A stretch of 64,000 nt of DNA from Wolfiporia cocos (lineage: Eukaryota; Basidiomycota; Agaricomycetes; Polyporales; Phaeolaceae), in contig JACCLO010000002.1 of the NCBI GenBank assembly GCA_029448655.1, forward strand, positions 992,001 to 1,056,000. Direction: 5' to 3'. A program made the translations under genes and the position numbers. The notes below the pieces were generated by a model, which made no database searches, was not told the DNA's origin, and saw nothing but the letters and a program-made list of their open reading frames with translations. This document shows positions 1 through 13,500 of the stretch, piece by piece (position 1 is the stretch's first letter; every line of letters starts with the position of its first letter).

Positions 1-1919
<1,919 letters not shown>

Positions 1920-2539
1920 GGCTGACTTTCACTCCGTTCGAGGCCCTCGGGTAGATCGTGCAAGGCCGCGTTAGGATCGTCGAACGAGCTAAATGAGATA
2001 ACCGGGCGACCTAGTCAAATAGAACGAGCGGAAGTGTTGATAGCACCGCGTTCGCGCTCAGAAGAGAATGCAATCGAGACAAGAAGATATTACCTTTCGT
2101 AAAGGCAGAGCGCCAGCGGTCGAGGAAGAGAGAGAGAAGGAAGAGGGCGTTGTGGCAGTCAGCCGCCAACGATATCGCGATCAGGGCCAGGACATACCAG
2201 GACCTCGAAACTCCAATGAAATAATCGCGATTTATTCACCAGATCTGATTCGCTCGCGCTGGTGACGCTATATAATCCGATAGGTACTCTTCAAAGCCAT
2301 CTCGAGCTCGATAACATAGATTAATCCTTCGTGCAAGCAATCACTAAAATCACAGAATATCCGGGGGAGTTCGGGGTCCCACCCTGCTAGCTAAAGCCTC
2401 GAGGCGCACCTTTCCTCATCCCAACCACCTTCATAAGGCGCATCGGCGTTCCGCTGACGCGTTTTCTCGCGTCAAACCGTTATAAAACCACTTCGTGACG
2501 CAAGCACTCTCATAGCTGGGCGAGAACGCCGTCTTTCCA

Positions 2540-4820
2540 CGAGCGATGCGTCTCCTCACAGAGCCAAACGGCCTCATGATGATGTAATCGACTTGGCAGA
2601 CGACGAAGAGACATTGGAAGTCGTCCTGGCCAAATTTAGGCACCGAAGAAGAGCGAAGCACTTGCCAAGCGTAGGCTGAATGGGACGACGAAGTAGGCTC
2701 TAGCGGTTCAGGCATCAATGGCCGCAATCAAGACGAGGAACCTATGAGTGTTGGTGAAGACGATGAGGCCCTTGCAAGGCGGCTTGCAGCAGAATGGAAT
2801 GCTATTGACGCGCCTTCGCAACATACATTACCAAGTTCAACGCGATCAATTGTGAGTTCTGCCAATAAGGGGGAATCCAAAGCCAGGCCACAAGTTGACA
2901 CCCCAACTGTGAGGCCCAATGTATCCCGGAATTCATTCGTTGGAATGAATAGATGCGGGTGTGACAAGATACTGGACTTTCCCCGTGGTTATGTACGTTA
3001 TGCTAAGTTCAATATATGCGCGAATAGCCTTGTTCTCAACACTGCCTAGGTTATGTTTGATACACAACTTCTCCCTTTAAGTCTACTGTTCCCGCTTCAT
3101 ATATACCGCGACCCATAGAAGAAGAACCACTATCGCAGCTGCATGAAATTCGTCCTATGCTCTGCCAAATGCTAAGGCAAAAGTTGCAACGACGCATGTC
3201 CCGTCTTGACTTGCTGCACCGAAACTCGAGCGGTTGCTCTCTTTTGGTGGTTTCGATCGCGAATATTTCGGGGAGCGCGCGACATCCGATGCACGTGCAA
3301 AGGCCGCCACTGCGAAGAACAGGTAAGGTCGGATCTGGTGGCCCAGGTAGGACCGGGTACTCAGCGGGGCACATGAATTCGTATGCATACCGGAAAGGCG
3401 GGGGCCGCAGAGACAGTAGAACCACAGGCTTTTCCCATTCGGACACCCTTACTTCGCACTGGGACTAGATTATCATGCGTGTTGCGACCGTCTCGCTCGC
3501 TGTTCTGGAGCACATCTACGACATGCTCCCTTATGCGTCCATCACAGATTTGATGAGGGCCTCTCAGCTGCCGCAGCGACTTCTTTACGGACTGGATAGC
3601 ACGCAGCGAGGTCTATCAAGACATGCTAGCGTTGCTGATACGACTGGCCAATTGCAAGCTGACATTTCAGGTACCCCCGCTACGGAGATCGGGTTGATGC
3701 CAATTCACTGCTCGTTGGCCAGCGACACGAACTGCAGAAGAGGATGTGGGTCAACGGTGACATCGTCTGGCTCAGTCCACTGATATGAGCAGGAGCGGTA
3801 GATCTGCGCCTGAGCTCGTGCGCGCAACGTCGCTCTTCGCGCACTTCCGGAAGCTCCCGAGGCAGTGCGAGCCATTCCTAGCGGATGCATCAACCATGTT
3901 TGAGAGCGGTAACGACGACGTGGTCAAGGATGATGTTGCGGACACGATGCTACAGGTGACGTTGCTCCTGTGGGAACATCATCGCCACACGCGACAACAT
4001 CGGGCGCGCGATGTGCGTGCTAGGGATGGACCCCGCGGACGTGCAGGATACAAATGCTGACGATGAGCCACAGAAACAATCTACAATTGTGTCTTCTCCA
4101 CCCCTGGCCCAAGACCCTGCAATAGCCTCAAGCAGGAAGGCAAGAGACCAGGCAGGAACAAGGGCCCGAGGGCCTGGATGGAGAAGAAGTACGCGCGTGC
4201 ACGCGTGCGACCAGCTAGCCGTTTAACACGCCATGCTCTTACAGCCGAAGCCGGACGGAGAGGGGCCAATGTATCCGTGCTTCAAATAAACGGCGGAGCT
4301 CGTCCGGACGGCGGGTGTGGTGCGGGAACCGAAGAACCGTCGGCATGCCATCAAGGAGCTCGCAGTCATGGTTGCCAGCCTCCTCCAGGCGTGTGGATGC
4401 GCGTGGACGATGTACGTAACAATGCGATGTGTGTGTTATCTCTGTTTCCGCCAGACGTGGTTCACTGTGAGAATGTCGTCGCAACAACATGATGATCGTA
4501 GGGCCGGAGGGAACGCAGTACGCTGGCGGATCGTCCGTGTTTGACTGCTTTATCCCGCTCGAATTCCCGCACAAGCCTCCGCTCATGCACTTGCGCACGA
4601 CTGGCAATGACCCGGACTTGTACAACAACGGGATGATCTGCTGGGGACATGGCCTGGGCGGGGCGTTCCCTGGTGATAACCAACATCGCCATGCAGACGC
4701 CATGCACGTATGCCAAACAGGCCTGAGGAACGGTGGCCGTCGAAGTCAACGCTGCTGCAAGTAGACGTTCAACATCTAGAGCTTGATCCTCGTTGATATG
4801 ACATATTTCTATTAATCGGT
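2540..4820 (+). pseudogene. Decayed BIRC6/UBE2O-type ubiquitin-conjugating (E2) protein
   Basis: Fragments in shifting frames on the plus strand line up with a large fungal E2 protein. First comes an acidic stretch with VIDLADDEETLEVV (near 2590) and two LA-x-R-L-x-AEW-like motifs (2650-2690 and 2770-2800). Then come VYQDMLALLIRLANCKL (near 3620), an LFAHFRKLPRQCEPFLA segment (3835-3880), and finally the UBC fold: IKELAVM, PPPGVWMRVDDVRN, IVGPEGTQYAGG, FDCFIPLEFPHKPPLMHL, LYNNGMIC, then LLGTWPG, RPEERWPSKSTLLQV and SLILVD. The catalytic Cys of the NNG-x-x-C motif is kept, but bases are missing directly after it and throw LLGTWPG out of frame (near 4635). A 2-base loss breaks the first AEW motif, and a stop follows shortly after SLILVD. 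Some breaks may be introns, but these frameshifts are not explained by splicing. Family assignment is good; exact limits are not. Confidence 0.6.
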
Positions 4821-5473
4821 CTATCTTTGATATCTTTCCTGTTGGAAGTTTGAACTTCGGTCAAGCGAATCCCAATGACCAGATAAACATACATTACAAC
4901 CGTGATATCTCGGTGCAGGCCGTCCGACGGGTCGTGGTAGAGTGATTCAGGGACGAGCACAAGGATGGGATCTGGGTCGTGAGTGTACCTTGAGTTTGTC
5001 CTATAACGAATGTATCGACTACATTGAATGTAGGACGTCATTCGCTCGCACTTGACTAGCTCGACTCTTCGCAAAACCTAAGGATACACAAATCGTGAAT
5101 GATGAGCATGTTCATGCTTCACTATCTTCAATAAGCTGAGTAGATTATGATCGCACGACATCGAAGAGTGGACCGCCGAACAACCGTAGATTGGAAGGTA
5201 GGCGTACTCGCGGAGTAGGATAAAGGTATCAAAAAGATACAGGCTTGGACGGCAGATCGGAAGGATAGCATGGGAACTAAATACAGATGCAGCAGATATT
5301 CTGTTCATTCGGTCATTCATAACCAATGTTCTCCATATGTATAGTCATGTACAATACCACACGCTTTGATCTTTCCCATCATAGCACGCAACAGGGTCCA
5401 CACTTCCATTCACTATACGTACTTGCGGTGTTCCTGAGTATTCCACGATGATATAAGCATCGCCCTGTACGTT
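4821..5473. other. Convergent intergenic region, no gene recognised
   Basis: Between the tail of the E2 relic and the stop of the CDF gene there are only short, unrelated ORFs. It presumably holds the 3' end of the CDF transcript; no repeat or RNA gene was seen. Confidence 0.4.
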
Positions 5474-7324
5474 CAGATTGTGGAACGCACCGGTGCATGG
5501 TCTGTCTCGTGGTCTACATGCACGAAGGCACGCTCGACGTTCGGTAGCACCTCAATCTTGTCTTGGAGTTGCTGGCTAATGTCGTGTGCTTTCCATAACG
5601 GCGTGCTCGCGTCCATAACGACGTCTATCTCTACATAATATTCCTGCATAAGATTTCAGCATTGAGGCGCTAGGAAGTCCCATGTGATACGCACAGGTCC
5701 GCTCTACGGTCTTAAAAGTCAGAGCCGGCTCTGAAGATGGTACGGCTATTAATACGTACATGATATGCCCTGACGGTGTCAATCTGCTGGATTTCGTCGC
5801 TGAACGTCATCGCCTTGTATACGAGCAGCTGCATGAAGTCGTGCGGTGCAGACTTGCCCGCGAGCAGCTCAAACTGCTCGTAAATCGTGCGGCCCCAGGC
5901 AAGCATGACGACTACAGCGATCTGAATAGAGTTTAATACATATGCTGGGTGAGATGGTGAACACGAACTATAATGGCACCCATAGGGTCCAGCCCTAGAT
6001 TGAGTAGGTCAACTCCACTGTAGATCAATTGGGAAAGTGTACGGTGCATACACCAGACCCATCTACTTCCTCCTGCAGACATGAGAAGACCTGTTGTCCA
6101 GAATGGTATCGGCAGTGAGGAATTGCTCCTTATCGTAATGTGTCAGATCCACTGCTCACCGAAGCCATTGACGAAGATATCGTTACGGTGGTCTTCCCAA
6201 AGCACGTGCACCTGGCTAGACTGCTTACGCAACGAGAGACAATAGAAGAACAAAAGGATCTTCACGCCTGATATATTGCGTCAACATGGGCCGAGTCTGT
6301 TGAAGCGTCCTACTCACCAAGTGCCGCGCCGACAGCGACGATTGATGGGATGTGGAACTTGTCGGTGTCTGTGCCGCCCTTGTGCGTGATCATCTCCTGG
6401 ACCGACTCGACGATGACAACGAGGTTCACGGAGCTCATCCTGCAATATTATCAACAACAGCTCGTATTGGTCAAACCTTATCTGGACGCACAAGAATCCT
6501 GCACATCGTTTTACCAATCAAATATCGCCGCTGGAAAATGATAGCTCACCGTATACGATGTTTCCAATCGTTTCCAATCTTGAACCGCCTACGGGCCATT
6601 TGTTTACATCGAGTGAGATAGCTTTCTTGTGTAGCCAGTAGAGCACCAGGTTACTCCCGAAGTCAAATACAGAGTCGACCGAAGTGGCAATCAGGGAAAG
6701 TGAGATCGATGAGATCGCCCCATAGACTGCGTCGATATCAAGCATCAGACGTGGAAATCACGCATGAGGGCAAAGCTCACGCTGAAGAATGCAAAGTGCG
6801 AAATTGCCGACCATGCTCGCCCATACTGCAATTCTCACCTGTGTAAGGACTTAGATGATGCCAAATGGACTATTAATATGGATTTAGTCTCACAGGAAAA
6901 CGAGAAGTTTCCTCTTCTGCCCTTGCCTCTTCGGTGTGTTCCTCCATGGTTTTCAGTAAGGAAGTGATAAGCTATATAGCTGTTGTTAACTTCACTCGGC
7001 GCAGTAATAAGGAGTGCTTGCATCGTTCTGTTTACGATGGTACTTCTCCAGCTGTTTTCCAGCTTTCCTCTTACGTAAACTAGCGAGCTCATCGTCGGTC
7101 TTGATACTATTGCGAAATGCGTATGGGTCAGCTTGTACCGTCGCAGTCGTGGCGGCGAGCTCGATGTCTACACGGCCAGGGGTCGGTTCCGTTGCCTCGG
7201 TCTGTGCGTGGCGCTGTTGACCGACCAGCTTGTACAGAGAATATTTTGTACGCACAGAGGTAGCGGCGCCGTTTTGCGCACGCACAGACAACGAGTACTC
7301 TTCTGTATTCTGCACTATAACCAT
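5474..7324 (-). CDS. Cation diffusion facilitator (Mn-type CDF) metal transporter
   Basis: A multi-exon gene read from ATG at 7324 to TGA at 5474-5476. The N-terminal cytosolic part carries DPYAFRNSIKTDDELASLR and a Lys/Arg-rich helix. TM segments start at VRIAVWASMVGNFALCILQ and continue through ISLSLIATSVDSVFDFGSN. The metal site is D-S-V-F-D (DxxxD), characteristic of the manganese-preferring CDF branch; Zn-CDFs have HxxxD. Then follow KWPVGGSRLETIGNIVYG, SSVNLVVIVESVQEM, QVHVLWEDHRND, GLLMSAGGSR, LDPMGAIIV, IYEQFELLAGKSAPHDF and the C-terminal cytoplasmic domain YYVEIDVVMDAS to ERAFVHVDHETDH. Frames join through normal GT-AG introns and no break was found. It probably exports Mn or Fe into an organelle or out of the cell; substrate is inferred only from DxxxD. 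Confidence 0.88.
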
Positions 7325-8142
7325 CGCCTCAAATTCGGACTGTTAGTGACCAGGATTGTGGAGAGCCCGAGGGAGCGGTTCGGTTGATCCCCTGTTCTGG
7401 TTCATTGAGCAAATCTGAGTGATCGTATCTCCTTACACGACCGAGTTCTTCGCTCACATAGTTACCCAACTTCCTGGACAGTTTTTGGGTGAGAGGGGCT
7501 GCACAGGCGGTGGTAAATGTTGGCTGCAGGTTGCCAGCGGTGGGGCAGTGCTGGCGAATACGTCCCACAAGCCGAGGTGCCGACAATCGGAGTTACAAGT
7601 TGCCAGGTTGCCAAAATTCCTCGCGAGACTGCTAAGTTTTTGCACATGTAGGCTGAAATGACTAGGAGTTTAATGATAATTGATCAAGTGGGTTTCGTTT
7701 GTTATATGTCTAAGTTACGCATGGAGGTTTTCCTATCTTCAATTCCTGAGGCTCCCAGCGGAGTTTCGCAAGAGGCCTCAATCACGTGATTGGAAATGTG
7801 GCAGACTGACTCACTGAGATTGGGGAGGGGCAACCCTGCCAAAAATTGCGTCCAGAGCTTATCACTTCGGAGTCTGAATGACCTACCTCAAACGGTAATT
7901 AAACACTGAAATCATGATTGTGGTGCTATTGACGCTGGTATCAGTGCATGAGGGCCTCATACGTTATTACTAGATATTAGCGGTGGCCCATGCTAGGTGG
8001 TATACACTACTAAGAAGTAGTTGTACATACTATACATGTCCAAGATATTGTTAATGCAATAATTGTCTCTATTTCGAAGGTCAATCTCTCTCTATCTCAC
8101 TCGGATTCGTTGCTGATATCATTGAATGACATCATGCTTTCA
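7325..8142. other. Intergenic DNA between the CDF gene and the retrotransposon
   Basis: No coding region recognised. It includes the CDF promoter side and, around 7825-7836, a GGGGAGGGGCAAC-like stretch that resembles the terminal repeats of the TA-flanked elements at 20.5-24.6 kb, possibly a remnant terminus. Confidence 0.35.
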
Positions 8143-8147
8143 GTATC
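8143..8147. repeat. Target-site duplication (left), GTATC
   Basis: The five bases GTATC directly before the left LTR recur directly after the right LTR at 16361-16365, the signature of Ty3/gypsy integration. Confidence 0.93.
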
Positions 8148-8520
8148 TGACACAAGCAACACTTCAAGCAACTACTCAGGGGATTGTTACTCGCGTTTCA
8201 GCGCAATCCTAGTCTGAGGCTACTCAAGGCGTATAAGGCCAAGACGAGTCTGGGGTGCTACCCTGCTCGTCGGCCAGTATATATGCTATTCTACTGTTTG
8301 TACATTGTTTGGCTACTGTATAGTTATTACGTAAGCTGAGAGTCCGATACTATGGTAAACCCTATAATGGGTGTAGGTACACGGCACAGAGTGTCCGGGG
8401 GGCTGACAACACGTGATAGGGTGTTCGGGGTCTTGCACGTGACTGCTTAGGCGCGCGCTTAGATAAGATAAGGGTTCAGGCTTTAGTCACTGGCTAGGCG
8501 AAAGAAATCGGCTTGTGACA
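8148..8520 (-). repeat. 3' LTR (left copy), 373 bp
   Basis: It starts TGACACAAGC and ends GCTTGTGACA on the plus strand, an imperfect short inverted terminal repeat. It matches 15988-16360 over its full length apart from two visible substitutions. The last 38 bases of the pol reading frame, including its stop at 8483-8485, lie inside this LTR. Confidence 0.96.
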
Positions 8521-10549
8521 GTACCCCCTCTTCTAGCTGCGTGTCCCCACGCCCAGCAATCACCTTGCAGAGGTTTTGGTCGATTTGACAGGGATGGTCG
8601 TGTTCGTGTTTCTGACAGATGTGTGGATTTGCCATCTGTATGGTATACTGTACGGGATAGATCCAACCCGGGTTGTTGGGTATTGTGGATTCTATGCATT
8701 GTCCCACTTGTATTCCATATTGTATTACACGAGTCTTTGGATTGCAAAACCAGAAGTTCCTGGCGACGAGTTGTTTCGGGTAGATATAGAAGGGAATTTT
8801 CGCATCCTTCAGTAAGTTGATATCTACGTCGTCGTGGATGATGAATTCGTTCGGGTTTTGCCTGAGTCCCATGGCGATGGATTTCTTCTCGAAGTCTTCC
8901 CACTCCGGGTCCCATTCAGTGTGTCTGTTTTTCCACTGATGGCCCGGAGCGGTTGGTCTTTCTTCGAAGAATTTGGTTACTAAATCCTGCCAGGGAGTCA
9001 ATCCGCGTTTCCTTTCCCATGTCGTAGTCCCATCAGACCATTCGACTTCCAGCTCGACTCGCCCTCGGTCTTCCCTGGATGCGAGGATCCTGAGAGGCCT
9101 GCGAGCGTCATTGCTTTCCGTCCGTTCGTTATGGTTCTGATTGGGGAAAGCTGGAGCATGATACGGGAGTAGTAGGACTTCGTTGAAGACAGGATATATG
9201 CCTCGCATGTCTGCAGGCAAGTCCAGTTCGTATGCTCCATGTCTGACTTTCTTCGTGACCTTGTACGGGCCGTACCGTTTCGAATCGAGCTTCTTCGAAG
9301 GGTTTCCCATGTTAATGTTTCGCCCATCGACCCAAACCATGTCTCCCTCGTTGTACGTGTGAGGGTTGGTTCGTTTTCGGTCGTAGTATTCTTTCATACG
9401 AAGTTTGGCTTTTTCGAGATTCTTCGAAGCGGTTTGGCTGACCTCGTGCATGTGTTCGACCCAATCCTTGGCTGCTCCCACCCCCTCTTCCAGCTCTGGT
9501 GCCTCCACGCCTGTAAATGGGTGGTATCCGTGAGTAAGGTAAAAGGGGCTGTAGCCCGTGCTACTATGTACATGACACTTGTATGCAAATGCTGCTAGCG
9601 GGAGTAAGTCCGGCCAGTTGGTATGTGTGTCGTTGATAAATAATCGTAGGTACACCTCCAGCTCCTGGTTCATACGTTCCGTCTGCCCGTCTGTTTGTGG
9701 GTGGAACGCGGTGCTGGGGTTTCCCTCGATGCCTAATCTACGGTATACATCTTTTATAAAGTCCGATACGAATTGTGGTCCTCTGTCGCTAAATACTTTC
9801 TTTGGTAGTCCATGCTGTGCGTATACTTTATCTACAAATATGTTGGCCCATCCTTCGGCGGTAAGCCTGGTTGTGGTTGGGACCGCGATATAGTCCTTGG
9901 ATTTCATGTCTACAACTACAATAATAGCGTCCCGACCCTTGGATACTGGGAGTCCCGTGATCATGTCGACGGAAATGTTCTCCCAGTTGTGCGTGGGTGT
10001 TGGATTCGGGTTCAGTGGTGCAGCTCTCTTCGAGCAGTCTGGCTTGGCTCTTTGGCACTTGATACATGCCTTGACGTACTGGCGGATGTCGTTTCGCATC
10101 TTTGGCCACCAGTACAATCGGTGAACGGCGGTGTACGTGTTTTCTGTGCCGGGGTGTCCTGCCGAGACCGTGTCGTGGAATGAAGAAATGATTTTTCCGA
10201 TTAATTCCTCGTCTCTCGGAATGATCAACTTCCCCCTCCTGTAGCGTAGGCCGTCCTCGGCCGTTTCCACTGATCCTTCTACTACCTCCTTGTCGTAGAG
10301 AGCGGCTTCCGCTTTGACTCTCTCTCTAACCTCCTTGTTGGTTATCCCGTGAGGTAAGGTATAGAAAGAGGATCTTAGCCTTTCTGCGCTGTCTTTGGCG
10401 AAGAGGTGATCCTTCAGGACGGTCTGTCCTTCGAGGTGTGCTTTGTTGTCACTGTCATGGCCACCTTGTCGGGAAAGTCCGTCCGCCCTTCCATTGGTCT
10501 TTCCGGGGATGTGCACGAGTTGTAGGTCATACTCTGCAAGTTCCGTCAT
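8483..10549 (-). CDS. Pol C-terminal part: end of RNase H, integrase, chromodomain-like module, Cys/His-rich tail
   Basis: A 688-codon frame, in the same frame as the upstream gag-pol ORF and separated from it by one TGA at 10562-10564. It opens with the end of the RNase H/tether region (MTELAEYDLQLVHIPGKTN, GRADGLSR). The integrase zinc finger follows (H at SSFHDTVSAGHPG, then CIKCQRAK), then the catalytic core with D in SVDMITGLP, D in VFSDRGPQF and E in QTDGQTERMNQELE. A GPY-like stretch (SKRYGPYKVTKK) and a chromodomain-like segment (PLRILASRED, VELEVEWSDGTTTWE, TPWQDLVTKFFEE) come next. About 155 further residues are rich in Cys and His (HICQKHEHDHPCQ) and end LSQADFFRLASD inside the 3' LTR. 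The start at 10549 is formal; the natural product would be one polyprotein with the upstream frame. Confidence 0.93.
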   Translation of the reverse strand: MTELAEYDLQLVHIPGKTNGRADGLSRQGGHDSDNKAHLEGQTVLKDHLFAKDSAERLRSSFYTLPHGITNKEVRERVKAEAALYDKEVVEGSVETAEDGLRYRRGKLIIPRDEELIGKIISSFHDTVSAGHPGTENTYTAVHRLYWWPKMRNDIRQYVKACIKCQRAKPDCSKRAAPLNPNPTPTHNWENISVDMITGLPVSKGRDAIIVVVDMKSKDYIAVPTTTRLTAEGWANIFVDKVYAQHGLPKKVFSDRGPQFVSDFIKDVYRRLGIEGNPSTAFHPQTDGQTERMNQELEVYLRLFINDTHTNWPDLLPLAAFAYKCHVHSSTGYSPFYLTHGYHPFTGVEAPELEEGVGAAKDWVEHMHEVSQTASKNLEKAKLRMKEYYDRKRTNPHTYNEGDMVWVDGRNINMGNPSKKLDSKRYGPYKVTKKVRHGAYELDLPADMRGIYPVFNEVLLLPYHAPAFPNQNHNERTESNDARRPLRILASREDRGRVELEVEWSDGTTTWERKRGLTPWQDLVTKFFEERPTAPGHQWKNRHTEWDPEWEDFEKKSIAMGLRQNPNEFIIHDDVDINLLKDAKIPFYIYPKQLVARNFWFCNPKTRVIQYGIQVGQCIESTIPNNPGWIYPVQYTIQMANPHICQKHEHDHPCQIDQNLCKVIAGRGDTQLEEGVLSQADFFRLASD
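8524..8534 (-). promoter_or_regulatory. Polypurine tract for plus-strand priming
   Basis: On the element's sense strand the bases AGAAGAGGGGG lie three nucleotides before the TG of the 3' LTR, the expected place for the polypurine tract that primes second-strand DNA. It is also translated, because pol continues across it into the LTR. Confidence 0.75.
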
Positions 10550-10561
10550 CCACCGGGCTTG

Positions 10562-13500
10562 TCACGGATTAATTTTCTGTGGAGTCTTAAAGTATTCTAG
10601 ATTCTTATGGTCCGTTAATACTTCTACAGGGTGTTTTGCACCCATTACAAAATGCCGCCATTCGTCCAGGGCGCGCATTATGGCCAGTAACTCGCGATCG
10701 TAAATCTCGTAGTTTCGTTCTGCCGGTAGTAGCGTCTTTGAATGGTACGCTATGGGCTTCCAGATGCCGTCCTGGTTCTGCATGAGGCAGGCTCCGGTTG
10801 CAAAGTCCAAAGAGTCTGCCTCGATGCGGAACGGATCGTCATCGTTTGGTATCCCTAGTACAGGTGCTGTGACGAAGATATTTTTTAACTTGTCGAAGCA
10901 TTCCTGTTCTGTCGCGCCCCATTGCCATTCCCCATCTTTGGTTAGATTGATAAGGGGGCGTGCTACCGTTGAGAACTTGGGTATGAATCTCCGGTAGAAG
11001 TTCGCAAATCCAATGAAGGATTGCACTTCCTTCTTATTCCGAGGAGCTGGCCATTCGGCTACTGCGGCTACCTTCGCGGGATTCATACGGATTTCCCCGT
11101 GAGAGATTATGTGCCCTAAGTACTCTACTTCGGATTTCTCGAACTCGCACTTCTCTGGTTTACAGGTTAGCTTATTTTGACGGAGAACCAAAAGAACCTT
11201 GCGCAGGATCTCTCTATGTTCTTTCTGGTTCTCTGTGAAAATAAGGATGTCATCTAAATACACAATGACCTTCCCCGTGAGGACTAGGTCTCTGAATATG
11301 TCGTTCATCAAGGTCTGGAACGTGCCTGGTGCGTTGCACATTCCGAAGAACATCACTAATGGCTCGCAGAGCCCTCTATTAGTGATGAAGGCGGCTTTCT
11401 CTTCGTCGCCTTCCTTGATTCGGATGTTGGTGTATCCCCAACGAATGTCCAATTTGGAAAAGTACTTAGCGCGTTTAAGCTTGTTGAGCAGCTCCGTAAT
11501 GAGCGGGAGCGGGTACTTGTTCTTTTTGGTCATTTGGTTCAACTTTCGATAGTCCTGGATAGGGCGTAGTTTCCCATCCTTCTTTTTGACAAAGAAGAAG
11601 GGTGCCCCCCATGGTGACTTCGATGGGCGAATGCGGCCCGTGCGCAGTTGCTCTTCTAGGAAATCGTCCAATGCTTCCTGTTCTCTAGGTGAAAGGGCGT
11701 AAATCTTGCCCGCGTATGGTTCCGAATTGGGGAGGAGTTCGATGGCGTGATCCCACGGTCGCCGTTCCGGGAGTGTGTCGAATTCCTTTTCCTCAAACAC
11801 GTCTTTGAATTCGTGCAAGTACTCGGGTACGACCTCCTCAAACGTCTTAGCTTCCGTGGTTTTGCCAGTCGCGATGGCGATTTCGGTTGCCTTCGTGGCA
11901 CGGACGCGTTTGGCGATGTCCGCTCTGCACTCGTCCCTGTTTCGGATCCATGCGTCAGCGAAAATGTAATAAATGTGATCACCGTCCTCGATCCGCTCGT
12001 GTTCGCAGTCGCAGGAGAACGTGATCCTTCGCTTCTTCCAGTCGATGGAAGGGTTGTGGTCTTCGAGCCAGTCGAAGCCTAGAAAGATGTCCGCGGAGCT
12101 AAGTTCCGTAACGTGGAACTTGCGGGTTTCCAAGTGTGTGTCGATCTGCATTTGGAGCTCGACATAGTGCGTCATGAGCCCCATGCTGTTAGTTGATCCG
12201 TCCGCGTTGAATAGCTTGATAGGGCGGTCCAATGGGATCTGCTCGAGTCGGTGTTCCTCCACGTAGGACTTACTGATCACCGATCCAGTAGAACCGGAAT
12301 CGATGAGAGCCTTTGTGAAGAGGGCACGTCCGTCGGGGCGGTGGAGAGTGATCGGTACTTCGATCTGCTTTCCCCGTTTTCCCGTCTGGATGACCACTAC
12401 ACTTCCCCTGAGTTTCTCACCAGTTGAGCTGAAACCCTGTGTTCCTCGCGTGGTTTCGCGGATCGACTTGACAATCTTGGTGTTGGGTGTCATATTGCAT
12501 TCGAGTATGAACTGGGCGATTCTGTCCCCATACTCGACCTGATAATCTGCTCCGGTCTGATTGTTCAGTATGACTTTTACTCGGCCGGTGTAGTCTTCGT
12601 CTACTACACCGCCTTCCACGTCGACTCCCTTGAGGGCGAGTCCGGATCGTGGAGCGATACGTCCGTATACACCGGCTGGCGTCCTGATCTTGATGCCAGT
12701 GTCTACGGTGATACGTTTCCCATTAGGAACGACGACCTCCTCCGCAGAGTAGAGGTTGTACTCGGCGGCACCTTCGCTTTTGCGCTCAGGTGGGATTGCC
12801 CGCGGGTGGTCTAAGTAGATGTCGAGCGTGACGGTCTTCTTCTTGACGCGTCTACGCCGCATTTTCTTTTCTGATTTCTTAGTGGTACCTGATGCGTCTG
12901 CCATTTCCACATCAGGTGTCACTACCGGATCCACATCCATCGGAACATATGTTACATTAACATTGGAGGAATTAAGCACGGTATTTGCCTCCCGCCACGC
13001 TCCAGTGAGAGGCGCCTCCAAGGCTGTTACAAACGAGTCGTCGGAGCATGTTGAAGCTCCGTCGTCGTCATCTATGTCCGATTCTACAGATGCGAGAGGT
13101 ACAGATACTGGTTCTAATATCGGGGCCCCGGTCCCTAGCCCATATAGTCCATCCACCGGTTCGTCGTTCTCCGTGGCAGCCGAGTCACTTTTTTTGGAGT
13201 TTACTGGTTCTTCTACTTCCAATACTGAAAAGCAATTCGAGGGGGAGGGACTTACCTGAGTGGGTGCGAACCCGGCTTCCTTCGCGGCGTCAGGGTTCTC
13301 CTTGGCCCAGGCGGCCACCATTCGGACAAAGTCCTCCTGGGGAATCTCGCTGAGAACCGTGGGAGCTTCATTCCCTGCGATAGCCTGCCGAGTTCGCTGC
13401 GTTCCGGATCCACTGGCGGCGGGGGTGGTGTTGGTCTTGGACCGCCAGTTCGGCTGGTGCCAGGATGTCTTGGTGCATCCCTTACCAGGTGCCTCGGCCT

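Noticed and set aside
8487..8915. A separate small gene at the retrotransposon 3' end
   Set aside because: It is a shifted frame of the pol tail; the main frame carries the continuous coding signal.
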